NCBI GenBank assembly: GCA_963991145.1
Contig: CAXDOZ010000038.1
Coordinates: 1 to 20,357 of the forward strand
Direction: 5' to 3'
From: CAXDOZ01 sp963991145
GTDB taxonomy: Bacteria; Bacteroidota; Bacteroidia; Chitinophagales; JABDMM01
Length of the DNA stretch: 20,357 bases
Below are positions 1 to 8,776 of the stretch, piece after piece (positions within the stretch are counted from its first letter, which is position 1; the number at the start of each line of letters is the position of its first letter). Made by a program: the position numbers and the translations under genes. The notes beneath the pieces are model-generated. The model was not told the DNA's origin. It did not search any database and saw only the letters and a program-made list of their open reading frames with translations.

Positions 1-839
1 TGATTATCCAGGAGAGCCTGATACCAGATCTCGCACTGAGCCCTCGTATTGGTAAAGATCAATGTGGTCTTATGAGCATCTATCACCGGAACCACCTTCT
101 CTAGTAGCTTGATTCCAAGGTGTCCGCCCCAGGAGAACTTCTCTACTTCATCCGGCACAAGGGTTTCGATTCGAATCTCCTTTTTGATGCCCGATCGAAC
201 AATGACACCGGTATCCGGGCTACCCTGTAAGACTTCATTTGCTTCTTCTAGATTCTGTATGGTTGCCGAAATTCCCCAGATAAGCAGATCTGGGTTTATC
301 GCTCTTAAGCGGCTCAAGGCCAGTTCTACTTGAGTTCCTCTCTTAGAGCCCATTAGTTCGTGCCATTCATCCACTACAATAGCCTGGACTCCTTTGAACA
401 TCTTCTCGTGCTGTTTCTGTGAAAGCAGGACATGAAGACTCTCAGGTGTTGTAACCAATCCCTGAGGCATGTTGCGTTTTTGTTTCTGTCGCTGAGAAGT
501 TGAAGTATCTCCTGTTCTGAGCTCCACTCGCCAGGGCATATCCATTTGCTGACAGGCATAATCAAGAGTATTACAGATATCATGAGACAAAGCTCTTAAG
601 GGCGTTATCCAAAGCACCTTTAAACCTGCAATTGCTCTTACGCCTGGATCTGGATTTTCTCTTGACCATTTTGAGATCAATGGGATCCAAACGGCATAGG
701 TCTTTCCCGATCCTGTTGGAGCGTTCAGCAGTCCTGATTTTCCAGCATCGATCGCATCTCTGACATCCTTTTGGAAATCCTGCTCCTCCCAGCCCTGCTG
801 CTCAAACCATTTTTGCGATATGTCGGTTTTGATTGCCAA
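1..839 (-). CDS. Ligase-associated DExH-box DNA helicase, N-terminal part (truncated by window edge)
   Basis: This is the N-terminal 279 codons of a superfamily 2 helicase of the Lhr-like, ligase-associated type; the C-terminal part lies beyond base 1. Visible motifs in order are the Walker A loop APTGSGKT (about residues 40-47), WITPLRALSHD (motif Ia), TTPESLHVLL (motif Ib), the DExH box DEWH followed by ELMGSKRGTQVEL, ISAT (motif III), and TLIFTNTRAQCE (motif IV) near the cut end. DEWHELMGSKRG is typical of Lhr-family helicases. Proteins of this subfamily usually sit with an ATP-dependent DNA ligase, an exonuclease and a phosphoesterase and are thought to act in DNA repair. Those partners would lie outside the window. 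There is no ATG in the early frame: an in-frame TAA is at 845-843, and the first usable start is TTG at 839-837, two codons after it. The ligase-associated assignment is from motif style, the helicase assignment from clear motifs. Confidence 0.85.
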   Translation of the reverse strand, partial: MAIKTDISQKWFEQQGWEEQDFQKDVRDAIDAGKSGLLNAPTGSGKTYAVWIPLISKWSRENPDPGVRAIAGLKVLWITPLRALSHDICNTLDYACQQMDMPWRVELRTGDTSTSQRQKQKRNMPQGLVTTPESLHVLLSQKQHEKMFKGVQAIVVDEWHELMGSKRGTQVELALSRLRAINPDLLIWGISATIQNLEEANEVLQGSPDTGVIVRSGIKKEIRIETLVPDEVEKFSWGGHLGIKLLEKVVPVIDAHKTTLIFTNTRAQCEIWYQALLDN

Positions 840-882
840 GTATTAGAACAATTAGCCCTTTTTTGCACTTCAATAATAGTCA

Positions 883-1533
883 ATGAAAGCACATCAAATT
901 GAAGTAAGGCGAACTGCCAATTACTACACCTTAGGAGAGCCAAATGTTGAGGAATGGTGGATCTTGATCCATGGCTATGCGCAAACAGGCGAAGAGATGC
1001 TTGAAGCCTGCAAGCCACTGCAAAGAGATGATCGATATCTTATTGCTCCTGAAGGATTGTCAAAGTTCTATCGCGATGGCTTTTACGGAGACATTGGAGC
1101 TTCATGGATGACTAAACATTCAAGAGAGACCGAGATCGAAGACTATGTCAACTACCTGAATCAGCTCTTCAATAACCTGAAGGATATTGCTTCTCCAAAA
1201 AGGCTTCGGGTGATGGGCTTTTCACAGGGCGCTTCTACCACCAGTCGTTGGCTGAATCAATTAGAAGATGAGGTAGAGGATTACATCATTTTCGCAGGAA
1301 CGCCGGCAGCTGAAATGAGTATTGAGGAGTTACAAGACACAGCTAACAATCTTACTCTCATCTACGGAGATAAAGATCCTTTCTTAAAGGATAATCAGGC
1401 AGAAAACATGATCAAAAAGATGCGGGGAGAAGGTCTGGTCATTGATTCAATTGTCTTTGATGGCAAACACCGCATCGTGCCGAAGGCACTAGATTTAATA
1501 GAGGACCATCTGGCTAAAAAACCGCTCGTATAA
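883..1533 (+). CDS. Alpha/beta hydrolase, phospholipase/carboxylesterase-like
   Basis: A 216-residue soluble serine hydrolase with no signal peptide, so probably cytoplasmic. The expected catalytic layout is complete: oxyanion-hole motif HGYAQT (residues 30-35), nucleophile elbow GFSQG with Ser114, an acid in YGDKDPF (Asp165 most likely), and His196 in GKH near the C-terminus. Length and motif order fit the phospholipase/carboxylesterase (acyl-protein thioesterase/YpfH-like) family, which hydrolyses small esters. The exact substrate cannot be read from the sequence. It starts at ATG 883, about 43 bases from the divergent helicase start, so the two promoters must share this gap. Its last 20 bases overlap the 3' end of the convergent outer-membrane protein gene, leaving no room for an intergenic terminator. 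Confidence 0.85.
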   Translation: MKAHQIEVRRTANYYTLGEPNVEEWWILIHGYAQTGEEMLEACKPLQRDDRYLIAPEGLSKFYRDGFYGDIGASWMTKHSRETEIEDYVNYLNQLFNNLKDIASPKRLRVMGFSQGASTTSRWLNQLEDEVEDYIIFAGTPAAEMSIEELQDTANNLTLIYGDKDPFLKDNQAENMIKKMRGEGLVIDSIVFDGKHRIVPKALDLIEDHLAKKPLV

Positions 1534-4500
1534 AAGCTCGCCCAACATGCACCACCTCGCTATTCGCAGGTGCTCTGCCATCATATTCCAAAGTGATCTG
1601 AAGGTAATCAGTGATCTGCCTTTCAAAGATGATCTGCCAAACGAAATTGGTTCCAGGCCTCAGATTTTGAAGCATTTGAAACTCCACCTGAGTATTTTGG
1701 ACAGGATCTGAATATCCGAGTTGCCTAACTGTGAAGCGGGTTGTTGTTGTGCTTTTCCCAACGCGCTTAAATCTCCCTTCCAGATCGATCTTGTGGCCAA
1801 CAGAGAACTGTCCTCCGTTAGTAGGGAATGCATTTGATTGAAAATCGTAGCCGTATTTCACATCAAATCTCAAGACATTACCTCTCAGATAGGCAAAGCC
1901 TCCTTCGAGTCCGTTCTCGTGAATGGTGTACCTGCGATCCTGGAAGAAATCACTTCGATTATTGAGTATGCTATGGTCAAACTGCCCATTAAAGCTGAAG
2001 TTTCTGGCGAAATTCCATCTGAATCCAAAGCGGTGATTCTGTATTCTTCTGCTTTCAAATCCATTTGTCTGGAGCTGCTTAAAACTGTTTACGCCTGCTG
2101 TATACTCCATCTGGAATTTTGGATTGCTCCTGTTGAAGAACAGGGTATTTCTCGCAAGGACATTCAGACTCACCAATAAGGTGTCATTCACTCCGGCTGA
2201 AAATGGATTCAGAATATCTCCTACCGTTACGATCGGATCTGAGAAAAGCTCCTTGTCTAATTGCAAGGTGGCCTGATCTGAGAACCTAGCTAAAAAGCCC
2301 TTAATTCCTTTCTTCCCGCGCCATACGGATCCGGGCGTAAGCCCAATAACCTGGTTCAATCTCGTGCTTTGAACAGGAACAAACTCACCTGTTGGTACCG
2401 GTATTCTAATAAAGTTATTTTGATCCGGAAATGGTGAAATGAAGAACTCATCCTCAGTTGGAATTCCATCGCCATTATCGATCCACTGGTAATCTCCCTG
2501 CCCGTCCTGAACCTGAACAAAAGCAAACTCTGAGCGCTCGCGTTGACCAGCTTCAATTTCATATACCGTGTTCCATCGGATCCAGTTCTCCTTGCTATAG
2601 CCATCATACCTGATCCTTCCCAGATAGTAATTCTTCAGTGGCTCATTCTGATTGGTGATCCTATCATCCTCATAATATCGATAGGTCAGGGTCCAGTTTA
2701 GTTTGTGACGTTGAATCCCCAGCAGCTTCCCATTGTAATTCACGGTGTGAGTCCTCACCAAAGGATTTGAGAACTTCTCTCCTGCGCTGTAATGCTCATA
2801 TCTAAGCATATAGCTCAATCCATTGTAGACTTTCCCATTCTCGTGGGCTTGCAGATAGATCTTGTATTGCTGATACTTAAAGCTTTGATCACTCAGAGTG
2901 TCACTAATCCTTCTTGAATTCCACTCATTCTGCATATCCAGTCCAAACCTCCAACCCTTAAGTGCTGCAGGTGCATAACTAAGATCAAAGAAGGGTCTGG
3001 CAAAGAGAATATCTTCGCCGTAACCGGCGGATGTAAGTAGCGTCGAGTTCACATTCCATCTCCAGCCCTTGCCCTGAATCAAGCCAGATAGAGTTTGATG
3101 AACTCCCTGATAATCGCCCTCCCTGAAGAATCCTGACAGCTCGTAATTCAGTGCGCCTTTCTCATTAAATCCAAGGCCCACATCAACCGCTGCCCAGTGC
3201 TCATTAGTTGAATCTGCTGTACCCTGCAAACCAAAATTTCGATCAAATTCAACTGGTCGGTAACGCTCGATCGGACGGAAATCCGAGTTCTTGTACTCGT
3301 AAAAGGCATCGGTTGAAACGCTTGTCTTATCTGGATCTTTAGTCCAGTTCTTATCGTAAGAAACTCGCCCTGACCAACCACCATCATTCTCTGAATCAAT
3401 CCTTGAGAAGCGGTTAAGGTCCTCTGAACTTAGACCAACTTCTGCTTTAAACTTGCCACCAAACAGGTCCTTGTTTCTCAAACCCAGAGTTAGCAATTGA
3501 TTTCGTTTCGGACTGATCAATCTCTTAATCGCTTCATAATCGCCTTGAGGCACTCCATCAACAGGAGCTATCCATTCATATACACGGCCGTTTACGCCGG
3601 TGGCGGCAATTCGGTAGTTTCCCTGACCGGCGCCAACAAAGGAAAAGCTAACCGCATAGGCAAACTCAAGATCAAGCGGTGCTGCACGGTAAACTGAATC
3701 GTAAAGAACCGAATTCACCGTCGTATCAATGAGTTCATATAAAACCCTGTCCTGGTCATTCTCTACCAGACTTCCCCCGGGTGCAAAGAGATTATTTACA
3801 TCATCCCCAACACTTTCAAGGAAGCGCTGATCTTCAATTGTAAGGCTCTGATTGAGTGGCTTCGATTTGTTATCCTGCTCACTGTAATAGTGAACATCGA
3901 GACCCCAATCCTTGACATCAATCCCTGTACCTACATGGATCATGCTATGAGCGTAGCTCTGAATGGCGTACTCAAACTCAACGATTATCCGTAGATCCTG
4001 CGTGATGATCCTGTTTGGAGTGAATCGAACTTCACCAAGATTGTAATCAATTATATAATCGCGATCAGCGCCACGCTCAAGCCTTTGTCCGTTGATATAA
4101 ACCCTTTCTGTTCCCGCTAGCACAATGATGAAAGGCTCATTGTCCGCTCCGGTAAGCTTGTAAGGCCCCTGATTCCCCTCTTGTCCTCGGAACTCGTTTC
4201 TGGAAAACTTCCCGCCGGAAAAGGCGATACTCATCTGGGGAGTCATTTTCACGAATGAATCAGCCAGAAAGAACTGACCTTCATATCTTCCACCCTGCAA
4301 TCTCTTATTGTATTTGAGGAAGTAACCAGCCGGGTTCCTTACCCTGTAATCCCCAAGAACAACTCGGTGCCCGGCGGTTTTCACTTCAATAAAGACCTGG
4401 TCAAACTCCTGTATGTTTTGAGTATTCCCGTTCGGCTGGATTGGAATGTTATTGTCGGTAAGTGCGGCTGTAAGCTGCACACCAGGTGCTATCTCTCCCT

Positions 4501-4996
4501 GAAGCTGTAGATTGAAAGCAGAGCTTAAGCTAAGATTCTGACTGCTACCAAAGGTGAAGCCCCTTTCCAGATTACCGGAATAGCTGAATCCTTCAAGCTC
4601 AAAAACTCCATCTCTCTCTCCCGGCCGGTAAACAAATGGGTCAATCACAAATCCCTCTTCAGGGTTTACAAACTTGTTGTAGTCTTTATGGGCGTATCGT
4701 TGTAGGGCTGCCTTCGGCAGGATGCGGTATGTGACCGTGATCTGCTCACATGGTGGCTTTTCCTGAAAAGTGATGTAAGAGCCTATCGGATCAAGAGTGT
4801 ATGTGCTTAAGCTTATTGGGCTACCGTCGGCACATCGAATATTTGTGGTGCCCGGCCATATTATCAGAGAGTCGATATAGACCGTGTCGGCAAGAGACAA
4901 ACTTTTACGGCGCAATGTGCTTTCACTTTGCGCCTGTAGTACACTGAGATGGGGAATCAAGAATAACAGTACCAGCAGTCTCCTCACGTCGGACAC
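1514..4996 (-). CDS. Large outer-membrane beta-barrel-like protein, function unknown
   Basis: A 1160-residue exported protein. It begins with GTG at 4996, with an AAAGGG stretch about 7 bases upstream; a second GTG at codon 4 is a less well spaced alternative. Residues 1-22 form a signal peptide ending at a QAQS-like cleavage site. The rest is rich in alternating aromatic/polar strands (for example GWRWNVNSTLL, LNWTLTYRYY), typical of an outer-membrane barrel, and the chain ends in Phe, the usual last residue of outer-membrane proteins. Notable segments are NNIPIQPNGNTQ (183-192), a compact region ERVYINGQRLERG followed by DYIIDYNLGEVRFTP (about 298-327), and a Ca-loop-like DNGDG...EDEF stretch near 838-850. 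I do not recognise a named family with certainty. It follows purL by 41 bases on the same strand and may be read through from it, though the functions look unrelated. Confidence 0.75.
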   Translation of the reverse strand: MSDVRRLLVLLFLIPHLSVLQAQSESTLRRKSLSLADTVYIDSLIIWPGTTNIRCADGSPISLSTYTLDPIGSYITFQEKPPCEQITVTYRILPKAALQRYAHKDYNKFVNPEEGFVIDPFVYRPGERDGVFELEGFSYSGNLERGFTFGSSQNLSLSSAFNLQLQGEIAPGVQLTAALTDNNIPIQPNGNTQNIQEFDQVFIEVKTAGHRVVLGDYRVRNPAGYFLKYNKRLQGGRYEGQFFLADSFVKMTPQMSIAFSGGKFSRNEFRGQEGNQGPYKLTGADNEPFIIVLAGTERVYINGQRLERGADRDYIIDYNLGEVRFTPNRIITQDLRIIVEFEYAIQSYAHSMIHVGTGIDVKDWGLDVHYYSEQDNKSKPLNQSLTIEDQRFLESVGDDVNNLFAPGGSLVENDQDRVLYELIDTTVNSVLYDSVYRAAPLDLEFAYAVSFSFVGAGQGNYRIAATGVNGRVYEWIAPVDGVPQGDYEAIKRLISPKRNQLLTLGLRNKDLFGGKFKAEVGLSSEDLNRFSRIDSENDGGWSGRVSYDKNWTKDPDKTSVSTDAFYEYKNSDFRPIERYRPVEFDRNFGLQGTADSTNEHWAAVDVGLGFNEKGALNYELSGFFREGDYQGVHQTLSGLIQGKGWRWNVNSTLLTSAGYGEDILFARPFFDLSYAPAALKGWRFGLDMQNEWNSRRISDTLSDQSFKYQQYKIYLQAHENGKVYNGLSYMLRYEHYSAGEKFSNPLVRTHTVNYNGKLLGIQRHKLNWTLTYRYYEDDRITNQNEPLKNYYLGRIRYDGYSKENWIRWNTVYEIEAGQRERSEFAFVQVQDGQGDYQWIDNGDGIPTEDEFFISPFPDQNNFIRIPVPTGEFVPVQSTRLNQVIGLTPGSVWRGKKGIKGFLARFSDQATLQLDKELFSDPIVTVGDILNPFSAGVNDTLLVSLNVLARNTLFFNRSNPKFQMEYTAGVNSFKQLQTNGFESRRIQNHRFGFRWNFARNFSFNGQFDHSILNNRSDFFQDRRYTIHENGLEGGFAYLRGNVLRFDVKYGYDFQSNAFPTNGGQFSVGHKIDLEGRFKRVGKSTTTTRFTVRQLGYSDPVQNTQVEFQMLQNLRPGTNFVWQIIFERQITDYLQITLEYDGRAPANSEVVHVGRAFIRAVF

Positions 4997-5037
4997 TAAT
5001 TTACCCTTTATCCCTTAGCACAATTATCGGGAAGATG

Positions 5038-7275
5038 TTAGTTCAGGTATGACTCGATCGCAGTATTGTAGACCTCAGTCCATTCCTGGATCGGTCCGTA
5101 GTCTTTATCGTCTACGTTGAGCTCTGAAATTGCGGTTTTCCCAAGGAAGAAGAACTCAGAGCCATTCTCATTTAGGTACTGCTCAAGAGCTTCTGCTTCA
5201 TCTGGATGAACAGACACTACGACGCGACTTCCGGCTTCTCCAAAAAGGAAAGCATCCTTACGGATCGATTTATCAACCTGTACGGAGAATCCAAGCTGGT
5301 TAGGCATCGCAGATTCTACGAGTGTGGCAAACAAACCACCTTGAGATACATCATGAGCTGAGCGGATCATGTCTTTTTGAATAAGCTCAATAATGGTTTT
5401 CTGAAGGGCATGCTCTTCATCAAGATCAAAGTAAGGAGCAGGTGAATTGTCTACCCCATGAAGATTTACAAGGTATTCCGAGCGGTTGATATCGTTTGGC
5501 GACTTCCCGATCAGATAGATAAGATCTCCATCCTCTTCGAAGGCAAGTGTCATTCCTTTGCTATGGTCTTTCACCAATCCAATCATACCGATGGTTGGAG
5601 TAGGGAAAACCGGTCCGTCATCTGAAGACTGATTATAGAAGGATACATTACCACCAGTAACCGGGGTATCGAACTTACGACAGGCATCACCCATGCCCTG
5701 AATAGCATTTACAAACTGCCAGTAAACTTCAGGATTGTAAGGATTTCCAAAGTTCAGGCAGTTGGTTACTGCAGATGGAATTCCTCCTGAGCAAACAATA
5801 TTTCTCGCGGCTTCTGCCACTGCCATTTGAGTTCCTTTTCTCGGATCTGCATGAATGAATCTCGCATTACAATCAACGGTAACAGCGATTCCCATATCCT
5901 TTCCTGGAACGCGAACAATAGCAGCATCGCTTGGTCGGTTGGTGGAAGTATTTGCCACTCCTACCATGCTATCGTACTGCTCGTAAACCCAGCGCTTTGA
6001 CGCTACGTTTGGCAGCTTGATCAATCTTTGGGCAAATGCTTTTAGCTCATTGTTGTCAAACAGACTTATAGGATCTGGAATTGAATCGATATCAAACTGA
6101 AGCTCCTTCACATAGGCAGGCTCTTTATAATCGCGCTCATAAACAGGGGCACCGCCTCCAAGTACAAGATCCCATGCAGGAACCTTTGCTACCAGTTTAT
6201 TATCCACGTAGTATTCAAGCTCATTTCCTTCTGTCACCTCACCAATGACGGCGCAGTGCAGATCCCATTTATCAAAAACAGCTTCAACTTCAGCTTCTCT
6301 TCCCTTTTGAACTACTACGAGCATTCTTTCCTGAGACTCTGAAAGTAGGATCTCCCAGGCTATCATTCCCTCCTGACGAGTAGGAACCTTGTCGAGATAG
6401 ATCTTCATTCCATGTTCTCCTTTTGCCGACATCTCAGAAGTTGAGCAAGTGATTCCTGCAGCACCCATATCCTGCATACCAATAACAGCTCCGGTATCGA
6501 TCAATTCAAGTGTGGCTTCAAGCAATAGTTTCTCCTGAAAAGGATCTCCAACCTGAACAGCTGGAAGATCATCAATTGAATCTTCAGTGATGTCTTTAGA
6601 TGCAAATGCAGCTCCGGCGATACCGTCTTTTCCAGTTGCTGAACCAACGATATAGACCGGGTTCCCCGCGCCGTATGAGGTAGCAGAAATAGTTTTGTCC
6701 GGTTCTACGATACCAACCGACATGGCATTTACCAATGGATTGGTTTGATAGCAGGGCTCGAAGAATACTTCCCCAGCTACGGTAGGCACACCAAAGCAAT
6801 TTCCATAATCTCCAATTCCCTTCACCACTCCTTTTAAGAGGTGCTGAGTTCTCTTATTGTCGATTGATCCGAAGCGCAAAGAATTCAGTGCTGCAATAGG
6901 TCTTGCTCCCATTGTAAAGATGTCGCGATGAATTCCACCAACACCGGTAGCAGCGCCTTGATATGGCTCCAGGGCAGAAGGGTGATTATGTGATTCGATC
7001 TTGAACGCGCATGCTAAACCATCTCCAATATCAACCAAACCGGCATTCTCTTCCCCGGCTTCAACAAGCAGGTGCTTTCCTTCACGCGGGAGAGTTTTCA
7101 ACCATTTGATAGAGTTCTTATATGAGCAATGCTCTGACCACATTACAGAGAAAATGCTGAGCTCGTTAAAGTTTGGCTCACGGCCTAAGATCTCTTTGAT
7201 TTGATTGTATTCTTCAGGTAGGATTCCAAGTTCTTGAGCGGTTTCAAGTCCAGGTGTGCTATTCGTTTCAGACAT
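5038..7275 (-). CDS. purL: Phosphoribosylformylglycinamidine synthase, subunit PurL (small type)
   Basis: This enzyme carries out the ATP-dependent fourth step of purine synthesis, converting FGAR to FGAM using ammonia from glutamine. The 745-residue length matches the small PurL of Gram-positive bacteria and archaea (about 740), not the fused enzyme of about 1300 residues. Key motifs are MWSEHCSYKNS (45-55, catalytic His49), ESHNHPSALEPYQGAATGVGG (from residue 94) and HRDIFTMGARPIA. The duplicated second half carries VTGGNVSFYNQ and PTPTIGMIGLV. The glutaminase domain is absent, so PurQ and PurS must be encoded elsewhere. ATG at 7275 lies 18 bases beyond a TACTTTTG element (7300-7293) on the same strand, giving a short leader. 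The next gene downstream encodes the outer-membrane protein. Confidence 0.97.
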   Translation of the reverse strand: MSETNSTPGLETAQELGILPEEYNQIKEILGREPNFNELSIFSVMWSEHCSYKNSIKWLKTLPREGKHLLVEAGEENAGLVDIGDGLACAFKIESHNHPSALEPYQGAATGVGGIHRDIFTMGARPIAALNSLRFGSIDNKRTQHLLKGVVKGIGDYGNCFGVPTVAGEVFFEPCYQTNPLVNAMSVGIVEPDKTISATSYGAGNPVYIVGSATGKDGIAGAAFASKDITEDSIDDLPAVQVGDPFQEKLLLEATLELIDTGAVIGMQDMGAAGITCSTSEMSAKGEHGMKIYLDKVPTRQEGMIAWEILLSESQERMLVVVQKGREAEVEAVFDKWDLHCAVIGEVTEGNELEYYVDNKLVAKVPAWDLVLGGGAPVYERDYKEPAYVKELQFDIDSIPDPISLFDNNELKAFAQRLIKLPNVASKRWVYEQYDSMVGVANTSTNRPSDAAIVRVPGKDMGIAVTVDCNARFIHADPRKGTQMAVAEAARNIVCSGGIPSAVTNCLNFGNPYNPEVYWQFVNAIQGMGDACRKFDTPVTGGNVSFYNQSSDDGPVFPTPTIGMIGLVKDHSKGMTLAFEEDGDLIYLIGKSPNDINRSEYLVNLHGVDNSPAPYFDLDEEHALQKTIIELIQKDMIRSAHDVSQGGLFATLVESAMPNQLGFSVQVDKSIRKDAFLFGEAGSRVVVSVHPDEAEALEQYLNENGSEFFFLGKTAISELNVDDKDYGPIQEWTEVYNTAIESYLN

Positions 7276-7292
7276 CTATTTGAATTGAATTG

Positions 7293-7300
7293 CAAAAGTA
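7293..7300 (-). promoter_or_regulatory. Probable purL promoter -7 element (TAnnTTTG)
   Basis: On the minus strand the octamer reads TACTTTTG, a perfect match to the Bacteroidota sigma-70 -7 consensus TAnnTTTG. It ends 18 bases before the purL ATG, so the leader would be about 10-12 bases. I found no well-spaced TTG -33 element, which lowers confidence. Confidence 0.5.
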
Positions 7301-7350
7301 AGAAAAGGTAAGGTGCTATTGATCATTCCAGACTGTTCAAAAAATCCACT

Positions 7351-7379
7351 TTGCTCTGATTCTTCTATCTATATTTTCG
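7351..7379 (+). promoter_or_regulatory. Probable promoter of the membrane-protein gene (TTG-N18-TATTTTCG)
   Basis: TTG at 7351-7353 is followed after 18 bases by TATTTTCG at 7372-7379, one mismatch from the Bacteroidota -7 consensus TAnnTTTG and within the usual 17-23 base spacing. Transcription would start near 7385. The coding start must then lie after this point, which limits the choice of start codon for the gene beginning around 7390-7420. Confidence 0.4.
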
Positions 7380-7419
7380 GTTAAAATTCATCGACATTCT
7401 GATCATAGTTTACCTACTT

Positions 7420-8634
7420 GTGTTTGGCTGGATGTTCTGGCTTCTAGGGCGCAAATCTGATTTGCTCCCCTATCGATGGATGTTTCCTGGGATTTTTTGC
7501 CTCAAGTCTTTAGTCGCTATAATCTACATTTTCCTTCATGAGAAGCTAATTCAAGGTGGGGATATCTTCACCTACATGAGAGATGCTGAAGCACTCTTTG
7601 AGCTAGCATTTGTTGATTTTGAGGCTTTCAGCCGATTAGTTTTTGGACCGGCAAACTCTCCTATTCCAGAACATATGAGTCCCCGATTGTACCTAATTGG
7701 CTATTGGACTGATCCTAGTGCACATATGATCGTGAGATTCCACACGATCATGTACTTCCTAAGTAATGGCAATGTCTATGTACATGGGGTCTTTGCTGCT
7801 GCAATTTCATCACTGGGCATTCTAGCCTTGATCAGATCATGGAAAACTGTTTCAGAGAATTACAATTCCTGGATACCGATCATGCTCATTCTCTTTCCAG
7901 GAATCTTGTTTTGGGGTTCAGGGATACATAAAGAGTTTCTTTGGATCTTCCTTACTGGATTATTTAGTCTATCGGCTGTAAAGCTTACCGATAAAAGCAA
8001 TTGGAAGTGGCTAATTCCGCTCATAGGATCCTTTTATTTCCTCTTCATCCTCAGAGATTTCTCAGCACTCATTTTGCTTAACATTTTCGTTTGTTGGCAC
8101 ATCTTTAAAAACTATACAGGAAAAAGACTACTCATAGGTACCGCAGCTTATTGGGTATTGAGTATTGGCGTCAGCATGTTCCTTCCTTTGCAGGGACAGG
8201 ACACCAATCTGATCGATCTGATCATCTACAAACAGGACGCTTTTGAAAGTCTGAATATTGGGAATACCCACATGGAAGTGCCTGAAGTGCAGAGCTTTTT
8301 TAATCTGGCCACAAAGTGGCCGATTGCCTTTGCAAAGTCTATTGCCTCGCCGATCTTCCCAATAAAGGGAGTCCCCTTAAGCATCTTTCTGTTTCTGGAA
8401 AACATACTCCTGATAATCATTCTCATAATCTCTCTGCGTCAGATAGTAAAAGGTGGTCGATTTGATCCCTGGTCGATACAGTTCTTCATTGGAGGGATCA
8501 TCCTCTTAATTATCTGCGGCTTTGTGGTTCCCAACCTTGGAGCAATGAGTAGATATCGCATAATGGGATTAGTATTCCTACTACCATCCCTGGTTAGCTT
8601 ATGGAATAATTTATATTTTTCAATATCTAAATAA
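7420..8634 (+). CDS. Polytopic inner-membrane protein, possibly polymerase- or GT-C-like
   Basis: A hydrophobic protein of about 404 residues with roughly ten membrane segments. I do not recognise a named family. A GGDIFTYMRDA motif follows the second membrane segment, and a FPGILFWGSGIHKEF stretch lies near residues 156-170. Similar acidic first loops and SG-x-x-KE motifs occur in membrane proteins that handle surface polysaccharides (Wzy/EpsG-like or GT-C-like), so a role there is a guess from pattern only. The start is uncertain. The first conventional start is GTG at 7420 (ATG at 7432), but the frame is open back to 7360 and the added residues (FIDILIIVYLLV) would complete the first membrane helix. 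No ATG, GTG or usable TTG exists there, so a non-canonical start such as ATC 7390, ATT 7396 or CTG 7399 is possible. It is transcribed away from purL. Confidence 0.65.
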   Translation: MFGWMFWLLGRKSDLLPYRWMFPGIFCLKSLVAIIYIFLHEKLIQGGDIFTYMRDAEALFELAFVDFEAFSRLVFGPANSPIPEHMSPRLYLIGYWTDPSAHMIVRFHTIMYFLSNGNVYVHGVFAAAISSLGILALIRSWKTVSENYNSWIPIMLILFPGILFWGSGIHKEFLWIFLTGLFSLSAVKLTDKSNWKWLIPLIGSFYFLFILRDFSALILLNIFVCWHIFKNYTGKRLLIGTAAYWVLSIGVSMFLPLQGQDTNLIDLIIYKQDAFESLNIGNTHMEVPEVQSFFNLATKWPIAFAKSIASPIFPIKGVPLSIFLFLENILLIIILIISLRQIVKGGRFDPWSIQFFIGGIILLIICGFVVPNLGAMSRYRIMGLVFLLPSLVSLWNNLYFSISK

Positions 8635-8753
8635 TTTACAGCCAACCTCTACTTTTTTCGATATTCCTCGAAATAAAATACCAAATCCGAGCAATTATTC
8701 CACTTTTAAGCGTTTTTTCTCCACATTTTTAATCTTTTTACGAGACTTCGCTT

Positions 8754-8761
8754 TAGATTTG
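8754..8761 (+). promoter_or_regulatory. Probable glnN promoter -7 element (TAGATTTG)
   Basis: TAGATTTG is a perfect match to the Bacteroidota -7 consensus TAnnTTTG and ends 15 bases before the glutamine synthetase ATG. This gives a very short leader of about 10 bases. No TTG lies at the expected -33 distance; the region there is T-rich. The rest of the 142-base gap after the membrane-protein gene is AT-rich with no clear terminator. Confidence 0.5.
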
Positions 8762-8776
8762 CAAAAAATCTAACAC

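Noticed and set aside
725..1018. Minus-strand open frame across the helicase/hydrolase gap
   Set aside because: It overlaps the clear helicase N-terminus in another frame and the start of the hydrolase antisense; its sequence has no recognisable protein pattern.
1838..2179. Plus-strand open frame of 113 codons inside the outer-membrane protein gene
   Set aside because: It is antisense to an uninterrupted 1160-residue gene with a signal peptide and barrel pattern; no start signal or family features were seen.
1514..4996. Identification of the large outer-membrane protein as SprA/Sov of type IX secretion
   Set aside because: SprA is roughly twice as long and I could not see its characteristic N-terminal domain, so the name was not used.
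8656..8673. Hairpin TTTCGA-TATTCC-TCGAAA after the membrane-protein gene
   Set aside because: The stem is only six bases, AT-rich and not followed by a T-run, so it does not qualify as a terminator.
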